The notes: generated from the letters alone by a model not told the origin. Shown: positions 1 to 12,349, counted from the stretch's first letter. The stretch: DNA of 64,000 nucleotides from Limnoperna fortunei (GCA_944474755.1 OX104112.1:63023640-63087639), one strand, 5' to 3'. Numbers and translations: made by a program.

Positions 1-1290
1 ATAGCCTGTATTCCTTATCCAGACATCCTTGATAGAGGATGTTTGCTGAAAATTTACCTTTACGGATGATCTGTGTAACAAACGACCATAGATTTGTTCC
101 GCAAACGTCACCACTTGACACCTTTGTACTGGATTATGACTATCCCGGAGACTAATAGCTGGATGTTAACCTGATGCTTACCGTTCTAAAGCACCTATTC
201 ACATCCATATTTTAATGAAGTTTGTGTTACCTAATTATTTACGTTGTTGTGGGTTGACTTTGTTGTGGGTCTGTGTACTTTGTTGTTGGCTACTCTAGCT
301 TTTGTTACGATTTTTTGTTCTTCCTTGAAATCGTTTCCTTATCACTCCTCTGTACCTTCGATTTTTTTTCTGATATATGTCGTTATAGACCGCTTAAATT
401 TTAAATACAAATCTTAATATAAATTTAATATTAAGGTTAAAGTTTTTGAGATTAAATTTTAATCAAGAAATGAATTAATTGCGTAAAAATAAAATTTTTA
501 TTGTGTTTTGATCTGAATGATTTGAATACTCATTCAAGAGCACCACTGCGACGGACAGTAAAAAAGCCGCTATTTCACCAAATATTTAAAATTCTGTCGT
601 AAAGAACGTGGGATCTTCACCCTCTGCCATCATAAGATTTGTCCTAGGAGATAATCCCAAAGACAATGTTTAATGATGACCTTTACATTGGGTCTTTATT
701 ATCGTTATCGAAATAACTCGAAAACTGTCAAAGATTAAAAACCACAAAGTGAAATCAACTCTTTAACTACCCAACTTTGTGTTTTTTGAACAGATTTGAC
801 AATTTCTTAAAGGAAACAATCCTCATGCCCATTTACGGTAAAGTCATTATGAGACAAAATATTAAAACAATATTTCGTAAAGACTTGATGTGTGCACTAT
901 TGCCATCTTGTAATTAGAGTTAAGGTAAAATAATTTTCCAACTATAAGTCCCAATTTTCTTGACAAAGTTTTTGTTGGATTTAGTATAACAATGCCTATA
1001 ACATTGTTTCATTCTATGACTAAAAAAGGTCACTTCAAAAGTCATTTTAGATTAAACCCAAACACATACAAATGATATGTTTTCAATTCAGGAAAATTAA
1101 AGGTGTCGGAAAATGCGCATTAAAAATCAGATTATTTGCAAAATGTCCACAACAACCATAATTTTTTGTGTTCATGACAATTACTAGATCAGGATGAATC
1201 ATGAAACATTCATCACTCTGATTGATTGGTGGATTGATTGGTTGTTTAATATCTAGTGCTCAGTATTTAAGCTACATTTAGGACAAAAAA
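1..1290. other. AT-rich non-coding stretch
   Basis: I see no coding frame, RNA gene or recognisable repeat. A GTATTTAAG stretch near 1263-1271 could be a TATA-like element for the candidate exon at 1359, but this rests only on position and composition. Confidence 0.4.
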
Positions 1291-1358
1291 TAATCAGAGA
1301 AGTAGTTTGGCAGTATGCAGATTTAATTTAAACTGCAACTCAAAAAGTTGGAGCTGCA

Positions 1359-1519
1359 ATGAGCGAAATCTACTCAAGAGGTTTTTCTGTGCATGATGAT
1401 TTACACGTTAGTTCCCAGCTGTCGGATTTATTGTATTTAACTGACGCCATCACACTCCCCAAACGAGAGAGCTTTTCATATCCGCCACCTTGCAACATGA
1501 ACAGACTGGGTAGCTCTGT
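1359..1519 (+). CDS. candidate first coding exon, unknown protein
   Basis: An ATG at 1359 opens a frame of 53 full codons, starting MSEIYSRGFSVHDDLHVSS and containing TLPKRESFSYPPPCNMNRLG. It reaches a strong donor, GTGAGT, at 1520-1525, where reading through would hit a stop at once. The stretch is visibly richer in G and C than the AT-rich DNA on both sides, and a TATA-like sequence lies about 95 bp upstream. The exon would end in phase 2. The first Ig exon at 4099 needs a phase 1 partner, so it cannot join that exon directly. There is no signal peptide, so an intracellular product is more likely. I do not recognise the family. A chance open frame remains possible. Confidence 0.35.
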
Positions 1520-1692
1520 GTGAGTGAACCCTTGGTCACTTACCAGTGCCTATAGAAAGATAATTAAATTACTAAAGCAGATCTCGTAACGTTTTACAAT
1601 AAATTTAAGTTTTGTATCTGATTTAATGATTTCGTACATTACATCTATAAATAAACATTTTCAAATCAGTTTATCTTTATTTATTTTTGTTT

Positions 1693-2855
1693 TCAGTGTT
1701 ATATAATTTTTTTTATATACATGATTTTTTTACAAACAATATTTTTATGTGATTTGCAAGTTTGAATTGATAACGCCTTTCAAACATATTTATCAGTCCT
1801 TATCTATAAAGGTTACATTGTGTCTGTTAACAGATTGCGTTTATTTAATTGTGTTACAGCTACATAAGTTTTGCACATTTAGGTACATGCATTTGGGATG
1901 AAATAATTCTAACCTAAGTATAACTTCTGATGATAGTCGGTACTTTAGGATGTTAAGATTATTATTAGCACTTGTTTTGCAAGTTTTTCCTACTTTTTAA
2001 ATGAAGTTATATTTTGTGATGCACATGTCTTTTGATAGTTGGATAGCGTATACACACATTGGGGTGTTTTTTTTTAACTTGTGTATATATGTTTTATGAA
2101 TTTAAATGTGAATTTTTGTCATTCAAGTAATAAAAAATTCAATACAATGCTGATTTTCTTTTTCCTTTCAATCAGACTGTATTCCCATTTTTTTTAAAAT
2201 TTATAGTATATAAATGATTTTTTGACAAATAGGATTTTTATGTGACTTGCGAGTGGGAATAGATAACATCTTTCAAACAGATTTATCAGTTTTTTTTCTA
2301 TTAGTATCTCCATTCTTGTTTCTTCCAACATATTGGCGTTTATTCCTTTGTCTTACAGCTATACAAACTTTGCGCATTTAGACATTTGCATTTGGTATGA
2401 AATAGTTTTAAGTTACCCGCCACCCCACCCCTACCAAATTTTGGTATTGGTAAAAGAAATCTTGACTCTGATTTTATTATTATGTTTTCTGGTTTGCTTG
2501 TATTTTGTTTATTATGCTCTCCAGCTAAATTTATTTTCTCATGCATGTATTATCACCAACTTTGATGGAGATGAGTTATTTATTTATGTAGTTTATGTTC
2601 TGTAAAAACAAAGTTGTGGAGTTTTATTACGATGTTAGTAAATATGTTTCGTATGCCTTATATGGTCATTATGTCGGCCAATAATATCCCCATCTTTGAT
2701 GGGCTGGGCTCTTTATTATAGTACATTAGATTTCTATCTATTTGTATGTATATATGTTTTATGATTTTAAATTTGTGTTTTCGTCATTTTAGTAATAAAT
2801 GATATTTTCAATCAATTGCTAGTTTTTTCTTCCCTTCCATCAAAAGGTGTACTGC
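1693..2855. repeat. diverged tandem duplication, about 0.5-0.65 kb unit
   Basis: Two neighbouring blocks share long, gapped similarity. About 1729-1915 matches 2222-2415: both carry the words TTTTTATGTGA, CTTTCAAACA and TTATCAGT, then CTTACAG or GTTACAGCTA, then GCACATTTAG or GCGCATTTAG. About 2083-2190 matches 2740-2855: both have TATATATGTTTTATGA, TAATAAA and TTTTTCTTCCCTT-like text. The copies are well diverged. No conserved coding frame is kept between them. Confidence 0.55.
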
Positions 2856-4098
2856 CTGTGTTGACAAAAAGATATATATTGGATATAGGTATAATACATG
2901 ATAAAATTGACTTAGATAACACTGTTCTAAAACATGAGTAATACCACATGACACATGAGATAGTATCGCAATTTTCAAATACGTATAAGAAGGTATATAT
3001 GCAAATTGTATATATTTTTAGTGATACCAATAACAGTTACATTTATTAATTTAAAATAAAAATTGAATATACAGAGAAAATAGTATTTTCGTATATAACA
3101 TTGGATTAACAATGACATAAAGTATAATATAAAACACAGAGGTATTGTTATCTTAACTATTATAAAATAGGTCTTGGATATAATTTACGACGACTTATGA
3201 CACTCTTAAAACTTGTCTTAGCACTCAAACCGAAGTTATCCGAGAACCAAAATTGCTACGATTTCATAACTCTGCTTTAAATATTCTCATAAGAAACATA
3301 ATTTATACAAAATTTGGATTGCACTTAAAATTAGTAAATCGACGTTTAATAAGCGTGCCTCAATAAAGATATAATTAAATTTATTTTAAATAATTTTCAT
3401 TTATTACATACATGTAAAGTTTAATAAATGAAAATTATGTGATATAATTTTGCACACGTTATGTAATTGAACAAAGCCAGTTTGACTTACGGACTGTTGT
3501 TGCTTTGTGCTGTTACCTTACTACTTTTAAATAAATGAGACTAACATGTAACTGGTAACACAATTTAGTATAATAAGTAATGAAAGGAAACGGAACTTCA
3601 AAATTAGTTTTTAAGCCTGTTGAAAGGTTGAGTTTGAAAGAATAAGTCACTGCTATTTATCGAACTTTCTAATGTTATATTAAAAAGTAAGAATAAACAA
3701 CACAACAATGTAACAATTAAATCAAATTAAAATTAAGACCATCATAAGATCATCTTAAGACACAGCATTCGTTGTAGTTGAGTTAATATAAAAATGAGAA
3801 CATGTCCTTAATTGCGACATTTTTGGTAACACGACTTTGGACTTAATCCTAAACATCTGTTATCACTCGGCGCCAGGATCTCAATCTTTTCATGTATATT
3901 AAACTCTTTTAAAACATTTGTTGCTGAATCATGTATAATATTTAACAATAAATTTAACACAGTCTACTTTTCTGTAGGAACGTACTTCAATTTATTCCAT
4001 TGTTTAAAGTATGCGATTAAATATTATATATTTAATAAATGGTAACAAGGATCAAGAATACTCAGTTACATCAACATGTTTTATTATAACTTTTACAG
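2856..4098. other. AT-rich stretch upstream of first Ig exon
   Basis: Nothing coding is recognisable here. A hydrophobic signal-peptide exon ending in phase 1 would be expected upstream of 4099, and I could not find a convincing one. The in-frame ATG at 4011 lies in the intronic part and gives no proper leader. Confidence 0.4.
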
Positions 4099-4413
4099 GC
4101 TCGTGTGCAGCTGATCCTGAATTAGTATACGCACAAAAGGGACTTTCAAACATCTTTATATGTCCTTACAAAAGCACATTAACAAATAGTGTATTGTGGA
4201 ATTTTATAAACAATACAATCTTTCCATTTCCAATAAGTGACGGAACCGTCATTCTGCCATTAAGTTCGCCACATCCCAGAGCATCTGTTGTTGGAGACCA
4301 CACAGCAGGAGTGTATAACTTAAACATGTCTGGTTTGCAGGAATCGGATGAAGGAGTGTACAGATGTACTGTTGGGGCCAATCAACAGAAGGAATACAAA
4401 CTGGAATTATTAG
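4099..4413 (+). CDS. IgSF receptor exon: Ig domain 1 (V-like)
   Basis: First recognised exon of the receptor gene, 315 bp, phase 1 at both ends. The acceptor is TTTTACAG ending at 4098 and the donor is GTATTG at 4414. The translation has the Ig pattern: a B-strand cysteine in FICPYKS, a C-strand tryptophan in SVLWNF, and the F-strand block ESDEGVYRCTVG with the second cysteine. The spacing fits a V-type domain. The exon begins GSCAADPEL, close to where a mature N terminus might lie, so the leader should be one exon upstream, unseen or outside the window. Extracellular ligand or homophilic binding is inferred from the family, not seen. Confidence 0.85.
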
Positions 4414-6754
4414 GTATTGATTGAAGTGCACACATAAATAATTTACCTAGCATTTTTCATAGCAAGGTTCTCGTTTTCAGTATGAAATTTGACATCTATT
4501 ATTATTATCCCGACTAATCACATATATTTAACCCATTTTTGTAAGCAGAATACTGCCTTTGCAATACCAATATTATTGATACATACCATAGATTTTATCT
4601 TTGCCAACTGATATTAACATTGATATCTGTTACAAAATCAGCTGCTGTCCGACATAAAACTTTATGAAGGAGTATTTTGTGCAATGTTGAAATCCTCTCC
4701 TCTGAAACCACAACGCCTTTCACAACTAAACTAGTTGGCGATCCTTGAAAAGATCTAGTTTAGCTAGTATATAGTTGTATTTAAACGTCCCGCTCTGACC
4801 AAATAAATAGAATATGTATTAAATGGCATATTTAATATACTAAAGTAAAACCCTGCGGAAATTATGAAAGTGGTTTTTTTAAATTCATTAAATGATTGGA
4901 TGTTTGTTTACCGTCAGTTATCTAGCAATATTCTAGCTTTTTCTGGACGAAAACAAGTTAACCAACAATGGATCAAAAAAATGACCAAGGGAACGAAATT
5001 TACATTGCTCATTGGAAAAGTGTAAGTCATATGTTAAGGACTAAAAATTTAGGCTGCAATTACGGCTACAATGAGCCTACACGATTTTGAAAATCTACAA
5101 AAAGGGTCTTTATCAAACAAGAAGAGTGGTATTTTCCATATACATCACCCAATACGGTTCAACGGTAGGCTTTCCATATTATGACCTGACCATACCCTAA
5201 CGAGGGGAAGCGCGTGACAACTAAAGCAGTCGAACACTAAGATTCTTGCCAGAAAGCTCAAGGATGGCTTCTTGATAATATTTATTCTAAACGTTAATTA
5301 GTTCAGATTAAAATGTTTCATTGTAAAATAGTTCGAAAAGTGTTATTTACAAAACGAAAAACGTGTGACTGAATATGTGATAGGTGCATACAATTGTGAT
5401 TAGGATAAAGGATTTTATAATACAAATATAATTTTTAAAAGATTTTTTATAAATAAAACTTGTGATAATTGTTTTGAATTTTTGCAACGACACATATTGT
5501 AATCAATCTGCTCAATTGTTGAGTAATCTAAATAAATTATTAGGTCGCCTATAACACAAAGTTTTACTTTTTGTTATTATTATTCCGGTTTCCACTTTTT
5601 CTAGAACATCTTTCAGATACTTAAATGAATCTTGATACAGTTTATAATTTGATGATGGCCGTCACTTTACTACAACCACCTAAAATTTGCACATATTTCC
5701 GGTGGTTTGATTTCAACGAAATTTTGTATGGGGGTAGTCATTTGAGTTTGAAATGTTTTTGAGACCGTCGAAAATTGCTTCAAGAACCGCGTTAAATTTT
5801 GAACTTTAACCGATCTACGGCATTAATCGTGCTCAGATTGCAACATTTGATGTGTAGGTAAATTTAAGTGTCCTGAATGGGCCTCTGCGTTTGGATTTTT
5901 TTTCGATCATGCTTTCAAAATGGCGGCCAAAAAACGCGGCAAATATTCAATGTTCTCCGATGTCAACGAAATTTGGAAGTGTAGGTAGATTTTAATGACC
6001 TATCTATCAATGAGAATTTTGGGCGACTTGGGATCTCTGTATCCATCTAAATGTACATCATTTTATATGCTGTATTTTGTATCTGTTAAGTATGGTAAGA
6101 ATAAATGAAGACGATATATCAATTATATGGAATGATTTTAGTGGATGTATTATTGAAAAAGATGTAATGCTTTTCTGTTTGTAACACATTTAAAAAGTCA
6201 ACTGGCCGAGTGGTTAAGGTAGTTCGTCTACTGTTGATCACAGGGTCTGTAAACACTGAGATTGCGGGTTCGATTTTCACTGCTGGCAGGGTGTAATTTT
6301 AATTGACAAGGATTGCCACTTTTCCCACCGCAGGTCGGGGTTTTTCTCCGGGTAATCCGGCTTCCTCCCCCAGGAAAAATTGCTGAAAATCGCTTTAAAA
6401 AGCATTCAAACAAACAAACAAAAAGTCAATTGAATTAAAAATTTTGATTATGCATAACAATATAGGGCGACAAAATTTAATTGTATTAATATAGTCCACA
6501 ATTTTGCATTTCAATTTCAAGAATGGTACATGTACAAATAGTAACCAGGATTTTCTACTCTTATTTTTATTGTAACATTCTTAGACTTAAATTAAAACAC
6601 CTTTTGCATCTTCTTTAAGAACGCAACATGAAGTAGATATATATAAACTGTTTAATTTGCAATAACAAATGCCTTAAAATTTCTAGAATGATTTAATAGT
6701 CTATAATATTCAACTTACATCACTTGTAAAGTAATATATGTTTATATCTTATAG
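4414..6754. other. intron after Ig1 exon
   Basis: AT-rich intron, GT donor to AG acceptor, phase 1. It holds one SINE at 6197-6423. The part from 5640 to 6060 is somewhat richer in GC and looks like an old dispersed repeat, but no family is recognised and no coding frame stands out. Confidence 0.5.
6197..6423 (+). mobile_element. tRNA-derived SINE, near full length
   Basis: It starts with a tRNA-like head: an A-box region TGGCCGAGTGGTTAAGGT, then a B-box GCGGGTTCGATTTTC about 55 bp on. A body follows with GTCGGGGTTTTTCTCCGGG and ATCCGGCTTCCTCCCC, and a tail with CAAACAAACAAAC. The head resembles class II (Leu or Ser type) tRNA. It is not a tRNA gene, because the anticodon arm is unpaired and the same sequence recurs elsewhere in the window. 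This is the best reference copy of the family in the window. Confidence 0.8.
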
Positions 6755-7033
6755 CTGCACCTTCTTCATTGATCCTACAAGACGTTATAACAGACAACAA
6801 AGTACTCGGTACAGAAGGTCAAAATTTGACCTTGAGATGTACAGCTATAGGAGGAAAACCGCCGCCTTTGGTTTCAATTACTGTAGATAATGTCCTCAGA
6901 TCTACTGGACAGACTGTAGAATATACTATTCCTACCTTAGAGAGACGACACAATGGACAAGGGATATACTGTCAGGCCAACAGCTCAGCTTTAATATATC
7001 GTTTGGTTGCCACAGCTGCTTTATATTTAAACT
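6755..7033 (+). CDS. IgSF receptor exon: Ig domain 2 (C2-like)
   Basis: 279 bp exon, phase 1-1. The acceptor is CTTATAG ending at 6754 and the donor GTAAGT starts at 7034. The translation AAPSSLILQD...GQNLTLRCTAIGGKPPP has the first Ig cysteine in a typical C2/I-type B strand with a following GxPPP turn. HNGQGIYCQANSS supplies the second cysteine. The glycine-rich G-Q-G-I-Y-C replaces the usual D-x-G-x-Y-x-C, which is common in divergent domains. NLTL and NSS are possible N-glycosylation sites. The exon fits in frame between the first and third Ig exons. Confidence 0.85.
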
Positions 7034-7235
7034 GTAAGTACCATTTCACAATAAACCTGTAAAATATTTTACTGAGAAACATAGTCTATAGTTTTTTTAC
7101 AGCTACTCTTAATTGCAAAGGATCTACATCATGACAAATTCCTACTATACAAATACATATATTTTGTCTTGTCAAAAATGTTTTGTTTGATTTCATACAA
7201 CTTTTTCTTGTTTTAAATCTACAACCAATCTGATA

Positions 7236-7400
7236 GGGTTTCCAATGATCGACCCACAGATGTGCCTAGAGCGTCCTCAGGTGGCGGATAGGACACCCTC
7301 TCGTTGGAAGTTTGGGGTGTCAGTTTATAATATAGAAGCCTAGTCACAAACCGTAGTAGGTTAAGTACTTGGAAAGTACATGCTCCATACACGACATAGA
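7236..7400 (+). repeat. dispersed repeat family B, copy 1
   Basis: Shares words with 24250-24420 and 43662-43800: GACCCACAGATGTGCCTAG, then a CACCCTCTCGTTGG or CACCCTTTCC block, then AAACCGTAGTAGG or AAACCGTAGTGGG, and a CCATACACGAC or CCATAAACGAC end. It looks like a second short interspersed family, unrelated to the tRNA-headed SINE. No coding frame. Confidence 0.55.
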
Positions 7401-7786
7401 ATATGATTGTTGTATCTTCTACAAAAGCCTAAATTTTCCACACCTACAAAATTTTCATAATTTTTCTTTAGCAGTCCATTTTTCCGTTGACTCATCTGTT
7501 TCCCCGTTTATTTTTTGCTTTTTTTATCATGTTCTTGATATATTTGAAATACTGCTTGCTTGACGTCAAACACACATTTAATCAATCAACCACTAAATCA
7601 GTTTTGTTGTATGTTACATCTGCTAAATTTGTTAGTAATATAGTAATGCGCCTACTTCTGTCGTGTTTGTCTTTTAAAGCTACGCATTTGCCATTGGTTT
7701 GCCCTAGCAATTCTAATCCAAAAAATACTTATTCGTTTTAGTGCACCTCGAACTCCTTTTACATTATTCATATAAAATGTGCCGCA

Positions 7787-7831
7787 AAAAAATAAATAAA
7801 ATAAAATAAAATAAAAAAAAAAATAAGAAAA
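7787..7831. repeat. A-rich simple repeat (AAATA/AATAA)n
   Basis: Run of AAATAAA-type units with a poly-A core. It may be the tail of an unrecognised retroelement. Confidence 0.7.
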
Positions 7832-8343
7832 CCGGATAAAGATTATTGTGACGTAGTATTTATATTTTGTTTTGGTAAATGGTTACTTTTGTTGAAAAAC
7901 AGGTAACACGGGTAGGCAGATTTTTGATAAAAAATCCGCGGAGCTTTGCAATCAAAATGCATCCAACTTCTGTCCTTTCCGGTTACTTTGTGGTCAAAAT
8001 AACTTAGAGGTGATTGGCTTTCAACTTGCTCTGACATTTTTTAAAGAGGTCTAAGAAAGCAGGTTTATTCAGATTTGTCTGCATATTCTTAATCTGAAAA
8101 TCAAATCAGTTACACAATTTAATATGATGTATTACTTTTATCGCATGTATTTTTAACAGTCTAGAAACAAAATACCAGAGCAAAGACAGTTTTATAATAT
8201 TTCTGCGTATATACAATGTAGTTTAAATTGGTGTTTCCTTGAAAAAGGACTCTTATATGCTTATGAAAAGTAGTAGCTGGAATATCTATGTTTTATTTCA
8301 GATGTGATATGTTTAAAAATAACATAATTTCTGTATTTCAGGG

Positions 8344-9690
8344 TTAAACGACATTAACCACTTTCTTGACCATCGTTTACCTCTCTCAGATCGTGATGAA
8401 TCACAATTTGTATCTGTGAAACGTCACGACAAGAATAGCTGAACGACGTGTTGTCAGCAAAACGTCTGCAGAGAGAAACATGATTTTCGGCTATATAATT
8501 ACATGTAACATATACAATAAATAATAAAGGACTTAGTACAGATCTTTGAGGAACACCAGCATTAACATTACAAAGCTCCAAAGATGATTGTTTGATAACC
8601 ACTCTTTGATGCATATTATTCAAATAGTTTTTAAACCATTCTAATAAATCGCCATTCACACCATATGATTTCAATTTATTTAATAATCCTTTATACCAAA
8701 CTGCCTAGAATGGTCTAGAAAAATCACAAAAATCCCCGATTGATTTCCTACCACTCCAGTGAATTTAAAATACAATTGGTTGACTGTGGGAACAGTTTGG
8801 TGGAAAACCTGACTGATATTTAATAAATAGATTATTTCTTTGCATGTTGTTAACAAAATATTTATAAATAACACGTTCCATTATCTTCCCTACGCAGCTA
8901 ATGAAGGATATTGGTCTATAATTAGATGGTATTAAACTATCACCCTTTTTTGATATTGCAATAACATTAGAAATTTTCCAACTTGATGGATATTTGCATT
9001 ATTGCAGTGGTTTATTAAAGATCAATTGAAGTGGAATTGGTATTTTTCCATGACAGATTTTTAATATATTGTGGCTTATTATGTCTGGCCTGATGCTTTA
9101 TTAAGTTCTAAAATTGTTATTATATCAACACTTTTTCTTTACTGATAATAAAATTGTTTAAATGTATATTGGTCTTAAGTTCAAAATCCCGGAGAGTAAC
9201 ATTTTCATCTTTTAATGAGGAAATTTGGCTAAAATACGTATCCAATAGCTCACATTTCGCGTTGTCCCCATAGACAACATTTCCCAAACTATGGTCTTGA
9301 ATTATATTCTGAAGTGGTAGCATATTAGAACAGCCTTTATTTGATTTTATTAGCATTATCAGAAGTATCCAGTAAGTTTAAAAATGTGTAGCATTTTCCA
9401 ATATAATAATCGGTTCTTGTCAAAATTTTCTTGTGCAGCTTTTTTCAAGTCGTTTACGTTTTCTTTGTTTCCTTTACTATATAAGATCCGCTTCTGGTCA
9501 GGATTTAAATGCTGTTTTCCTAAATCGATCTCCTCTACCAATTTCTCTCCTAAGTTTCTTGTTGAACCATGCGTTTTCATTATTTCGTATGGTTTCCATT
9601 TTATTTGAAATTTCCCTTCTAATGTCAAGAATCGTATTGGTAAATATCCTAGTCTCTAGTTTAAGGTTGCTTTCTTCATAGCATTTGTCA
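8344..9690 (-). mobile_element. decayed LINE reverse transcriptase (CR1/L2/Rex-like)
   Basis: Read on the minus strand, from 9690 down to 8344, broken frames give a LINE polyprotein fragment. The upstream part has LDPG-less linker sequence with KKAAQENFDKNRLLYWK. Next comes a middle region with FIISKEKVLI, then the RT palm and fingers: GDLLEWFKNYLNNMHQRVVI, NAGVPQRSVLSPLLF and RFADNTSFSYS. Intact enzymes have GVPQGSVLGPLLF and FADDTSF, so here the second catalytic aspartate is asparagine and two motif glycines are lost. Several frameshifts separate the pieces. No target-site duplication was identified. It sits antisense in an intron of the receptor gene. Confidence 0.75.
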
Positions 9691-9738
9691 TACTGTGTAT
9701 TTTGCGCATTGTAAGTATTTAAAAGTTATTTTATTTAG

Positions 9739-10044
9739 TTAAGCCATTACAGCCAATCTTCAGACCAGATCTGATCAGTACAGAAGAGACGAAACCATTG
9801 GTGGTGTCTTGTATATCTACTGGTAGTCGCCCTGCTGCTACATTCCAGTGGACTTTAGGACTGACGAATATAACGTCTTATTCTACAATACAAATAACGA
9901 ATACACCGGATGATACCTACACAGTCATATCCACATTGACATACACTATAGACAGGACATCTAATAGGCAAATTATAACATGTACAGCTTTGAATGTAGT
10001 GGCAACAAATGGTGTACAGAACAGTAAAATATTAGATGTTAAAT
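9739..10044 (+). CDS. IgSF receptor exon: Ig domain 3 (CD80-like C2)
   Basis: 306 bp exon, phase 1-1. The phase picks the acceptor TTTAG at 9738 over the CATTACAG at 9752, which would break the frame. The donor GTATGT starts at 10045. The translation VKPLQPIFRPDL...LVVSCISTGSRPAATFQWTL has a first cysteine with the STGSRPA turn and a tryptophan typical of the C2 sets of nephrin and related receptors. RQIITCTALN carries the second cysteine. There are possible N-glycosylation sites, for example TNITS. The phase again matches its neighbours. Confidence 0.85.
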
Positions 10045-11164
10045 GTATGTATTTTTCAGTTTCATTTACACATCGGTTTTAAGCACATTGTAATATTTGA
10101 TAAAGCAACTTTTCGTTAACTGCTTACTTAAATTGCAGTTACAAAAAATTGCTTTAACATCTCATTCTAGTAGTCTTATTAGATATACAGGCAAGATGAT
10201 AAAACAATACTTTTGAGTTGCATTTTCATACTCGCCTACATATAAAGTTACCTTATTAGATTTAAATGAGATCTGTGGCATCGCGTATCGATGCTTCTTT
10301 TTGGCATTTGGGATAAAAATGGCTTGAATCTGGGTATAAGCTGGCAGTTGATTAATAGAAAGTGTTTTATTTAATCTAAATTGATGTTAATTTTTAGTTC
10401 CAATGACTCGAAGAGTCAGATGACCTATTAACATCACATGCCGTCTGCATCCGTTGTAAGAGTGCTAATTACACCCAAACATGGTATGCATGCGCCTTAT
10501 AAAGTTCATTTAAATATTTGTCTTATTGCCGCCTGGACGTAAAGGAATGTATTTTAATGGTCATATCTGCATTATTTTGAATTAAAATTAACACATTACC
10601 ACTATCAGAAAACGTAGTTTTGTGAATAAAAACCAATATTCGATATAAATGGATTGTTTGTTTGATGTGATTGATCAAATGATGATATGTTTGCTTAATT
10701 TCAGCGAGTAGTAGTAGTACGTCGAGCCATGTAAACCCTAATAAAAACTCGTTCGATTTAAGGCACATCAGTAATGTTTCATTTTCGTAATCCATTATTA
10801 GTTGTATTTTTATTTTCGCGACTCAGGATTTCTCCTTATTTTATTTTCTGTGACCTGTTACATGTGTATTTTGTCTTATATTATGTCCATGCCGACCCGT
10901 CCCCCAATCAGTAACAGATTTATTCACTTTTTGCAAATTGACATGCAGTTAAAAAAATCAATCTAGTTACTTAAAAGTATGCATGAATGTTTTCATTTAG
11001 TTCACAACATTTTTAAATTTAATTTTAAAACTGTTTATGTATAAACAATTGTTGAACATTGTCAATCTAAGCCCATTGTTTACTAAACAAAAAGTTGAAA
11101 ACATTATATATACAACGATTCTTGTCGCAAGTTTTATTTGACATTACGCTGAATTGTTTGATTG

Positions 11165-11290
11165 TTTAGGGTTTTCAGCAACATTTCAGTTAATTCATGA
11201 CGTCCAGTTTTTATTGGGGTGGGGTGGGAGGAAGCCTGAATACAGGTTAAAACCGACATTCTTTGCCAATTAAGTTCGGGCAAACCATAC
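11165..11290 (-). mobile_element. SINE fragment (tRNA-headed family), body only
   Basis: Minus-strand copy of the body of the 6197 element. The + strand reads TTTCAGCAACATTTCAG, GACGTCCAGTTTTTATTGGG, GGAGGAAGCCTGAATA and TTGCCAATTAAGTTCGGG. The tRNA-like head is missing. Confidence 0.6.
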
Positions 11291-11701
11291 TTGCAGTCAT
11301 TCGAAAATCCGCATTTCAACAAAATTTCAGCTTCTCCCGAATTTTAAGGAAAACATTAATACTTACATATCATTAATTATTGAACGCCTATAACAGACAT
11401 CATAAAATAAAGCAATTGTGACGGCTAAAATGCGAAAAGCAGAATTGATTACATGGTTGCATGTTTAACTCAGAAGTATCTATATACAATCATGTTATTT
11501 TAGTAGTTATTCTTTACTTGAGATTTAATTCTGTGTAAATTTATGTGACAAAATGAAATAGTGAATGAAATATAATAGATTTTTCGCTGTTGTCGTAAAT
11601 CTTGTTTTGTATTATACCCCGGAATCCTTGGGAATTGTGGCACAGAAAGAAAACTTTGATCGAACCGCGACAAATGATCTTTTTAAGCGTGTACAATAAA
11701 A

Positions 11702-11775
11702 AACTCGACCTCGGTGTTTAAGGTAGCAGTTATCTACTATTGATCACCGAGGTTGTCTGTTGACTCATATGGTGT
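11702..11775 (+). mobile_element. SINE head fragment
   Basis: CTCGGTGTTTAAGGTAGCAG and CTACTATTGATCAC match the A-box-side head of the SINE at 6197 with substitutions. The body is not recognisable downstream. Confidence 0.45.
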
Positions 11776-11879
11776 AATGGACGGCGACGGACGCTTTTAA
11801 CCACTGTCTATAACATTCTTAACAGTTATTCTATTTGGAAATAGTCGTGATATCACACTAAATTAATTGCTACACGTTT

Positions 11880-12070
11880 AGGCTGTCGACGGATGACTCC
11901 TGGCGCTGTGTCCACTTCCGGTCAGTTGGTCATCTTAACTGCGCCCAAAGGTGTCCAAAGTACTTACACTTAGCGACCAAGAGCGACCATGTAGAATTTA
12001 CTACACTCTCTCCGTGCTCGAAAAGGATGAGCGATTATCTCTGTCAGTCTAGGCGGGACAGGCTGGCTAT
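11880..12070. other. GC-richer island, unassigned
   Basis: Stands out by base composition from the AT-rich surroundings, with text such as CTGGCGCTGTGTCCACTTCC and GGCGGGACAGGCTGGC. On the minus strand there are short open pieces (TEIIAHPFRARRECSKFY). It lies just downstream, in minus-strand order, of the TatD-like pseudogene and could belong to the same inserted unit. No function is assigned. Confidence 0.3.
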
Positions 12071-12349
12071 ATCTTCCACTAATAAATTCTTGCTAATTAT
12101 TACTATATACAATATTAATTCGTTCTCATAAAACTGAGATATTATCAGGCACTTATCTCTTACTCTTGAGAAGCACATTTTCAATTCACAATACTTATCT
12201 CATCATCTAATCAACTAAAACTAGAACTTCCGCTTAAAAATCTTCATGGAGAAGTCTATCTGTTATTCCCAACTGGTAAAACAAAAAATAATTACAAGGA
12301 CAGTTATGATCTTATCATCTGGAAACTTTACTTTAATCCAATTATCCAG

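Noticed and set aside
1860..1882. 23-bp exon linking the 1359 exon (phase 2) to the Ig1 exon (phase 1)
   Set aside because: Phases fit, but the site lies in a tandem duplicate, its donor is not conserved in the other copy, and the joined protein would lack a signal peptide.
2333..2605. 90-codon + strand frame
   Set aside because: Low-complexity, lies in the tandem duplication and is not preserved in the sister copy.
4011..4098. ATG at 4011 as start of the Ig receptor with a leader peptide
   Set aside because: The stretch before 4099 has only a short hydrophobic patch and ends in a good acceptor, so it is intron. The true leader exon is unseen.
4166..4431. Minus-strand frames over the Ig1 exon
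   Set aside because: They are antisense shadows of a well-supported exon.
6197..6275. tRNA gene
   Set aside because: A and B boxes are present, but the arms do not fold properly and the sequence is the head of a dispersed SINE.
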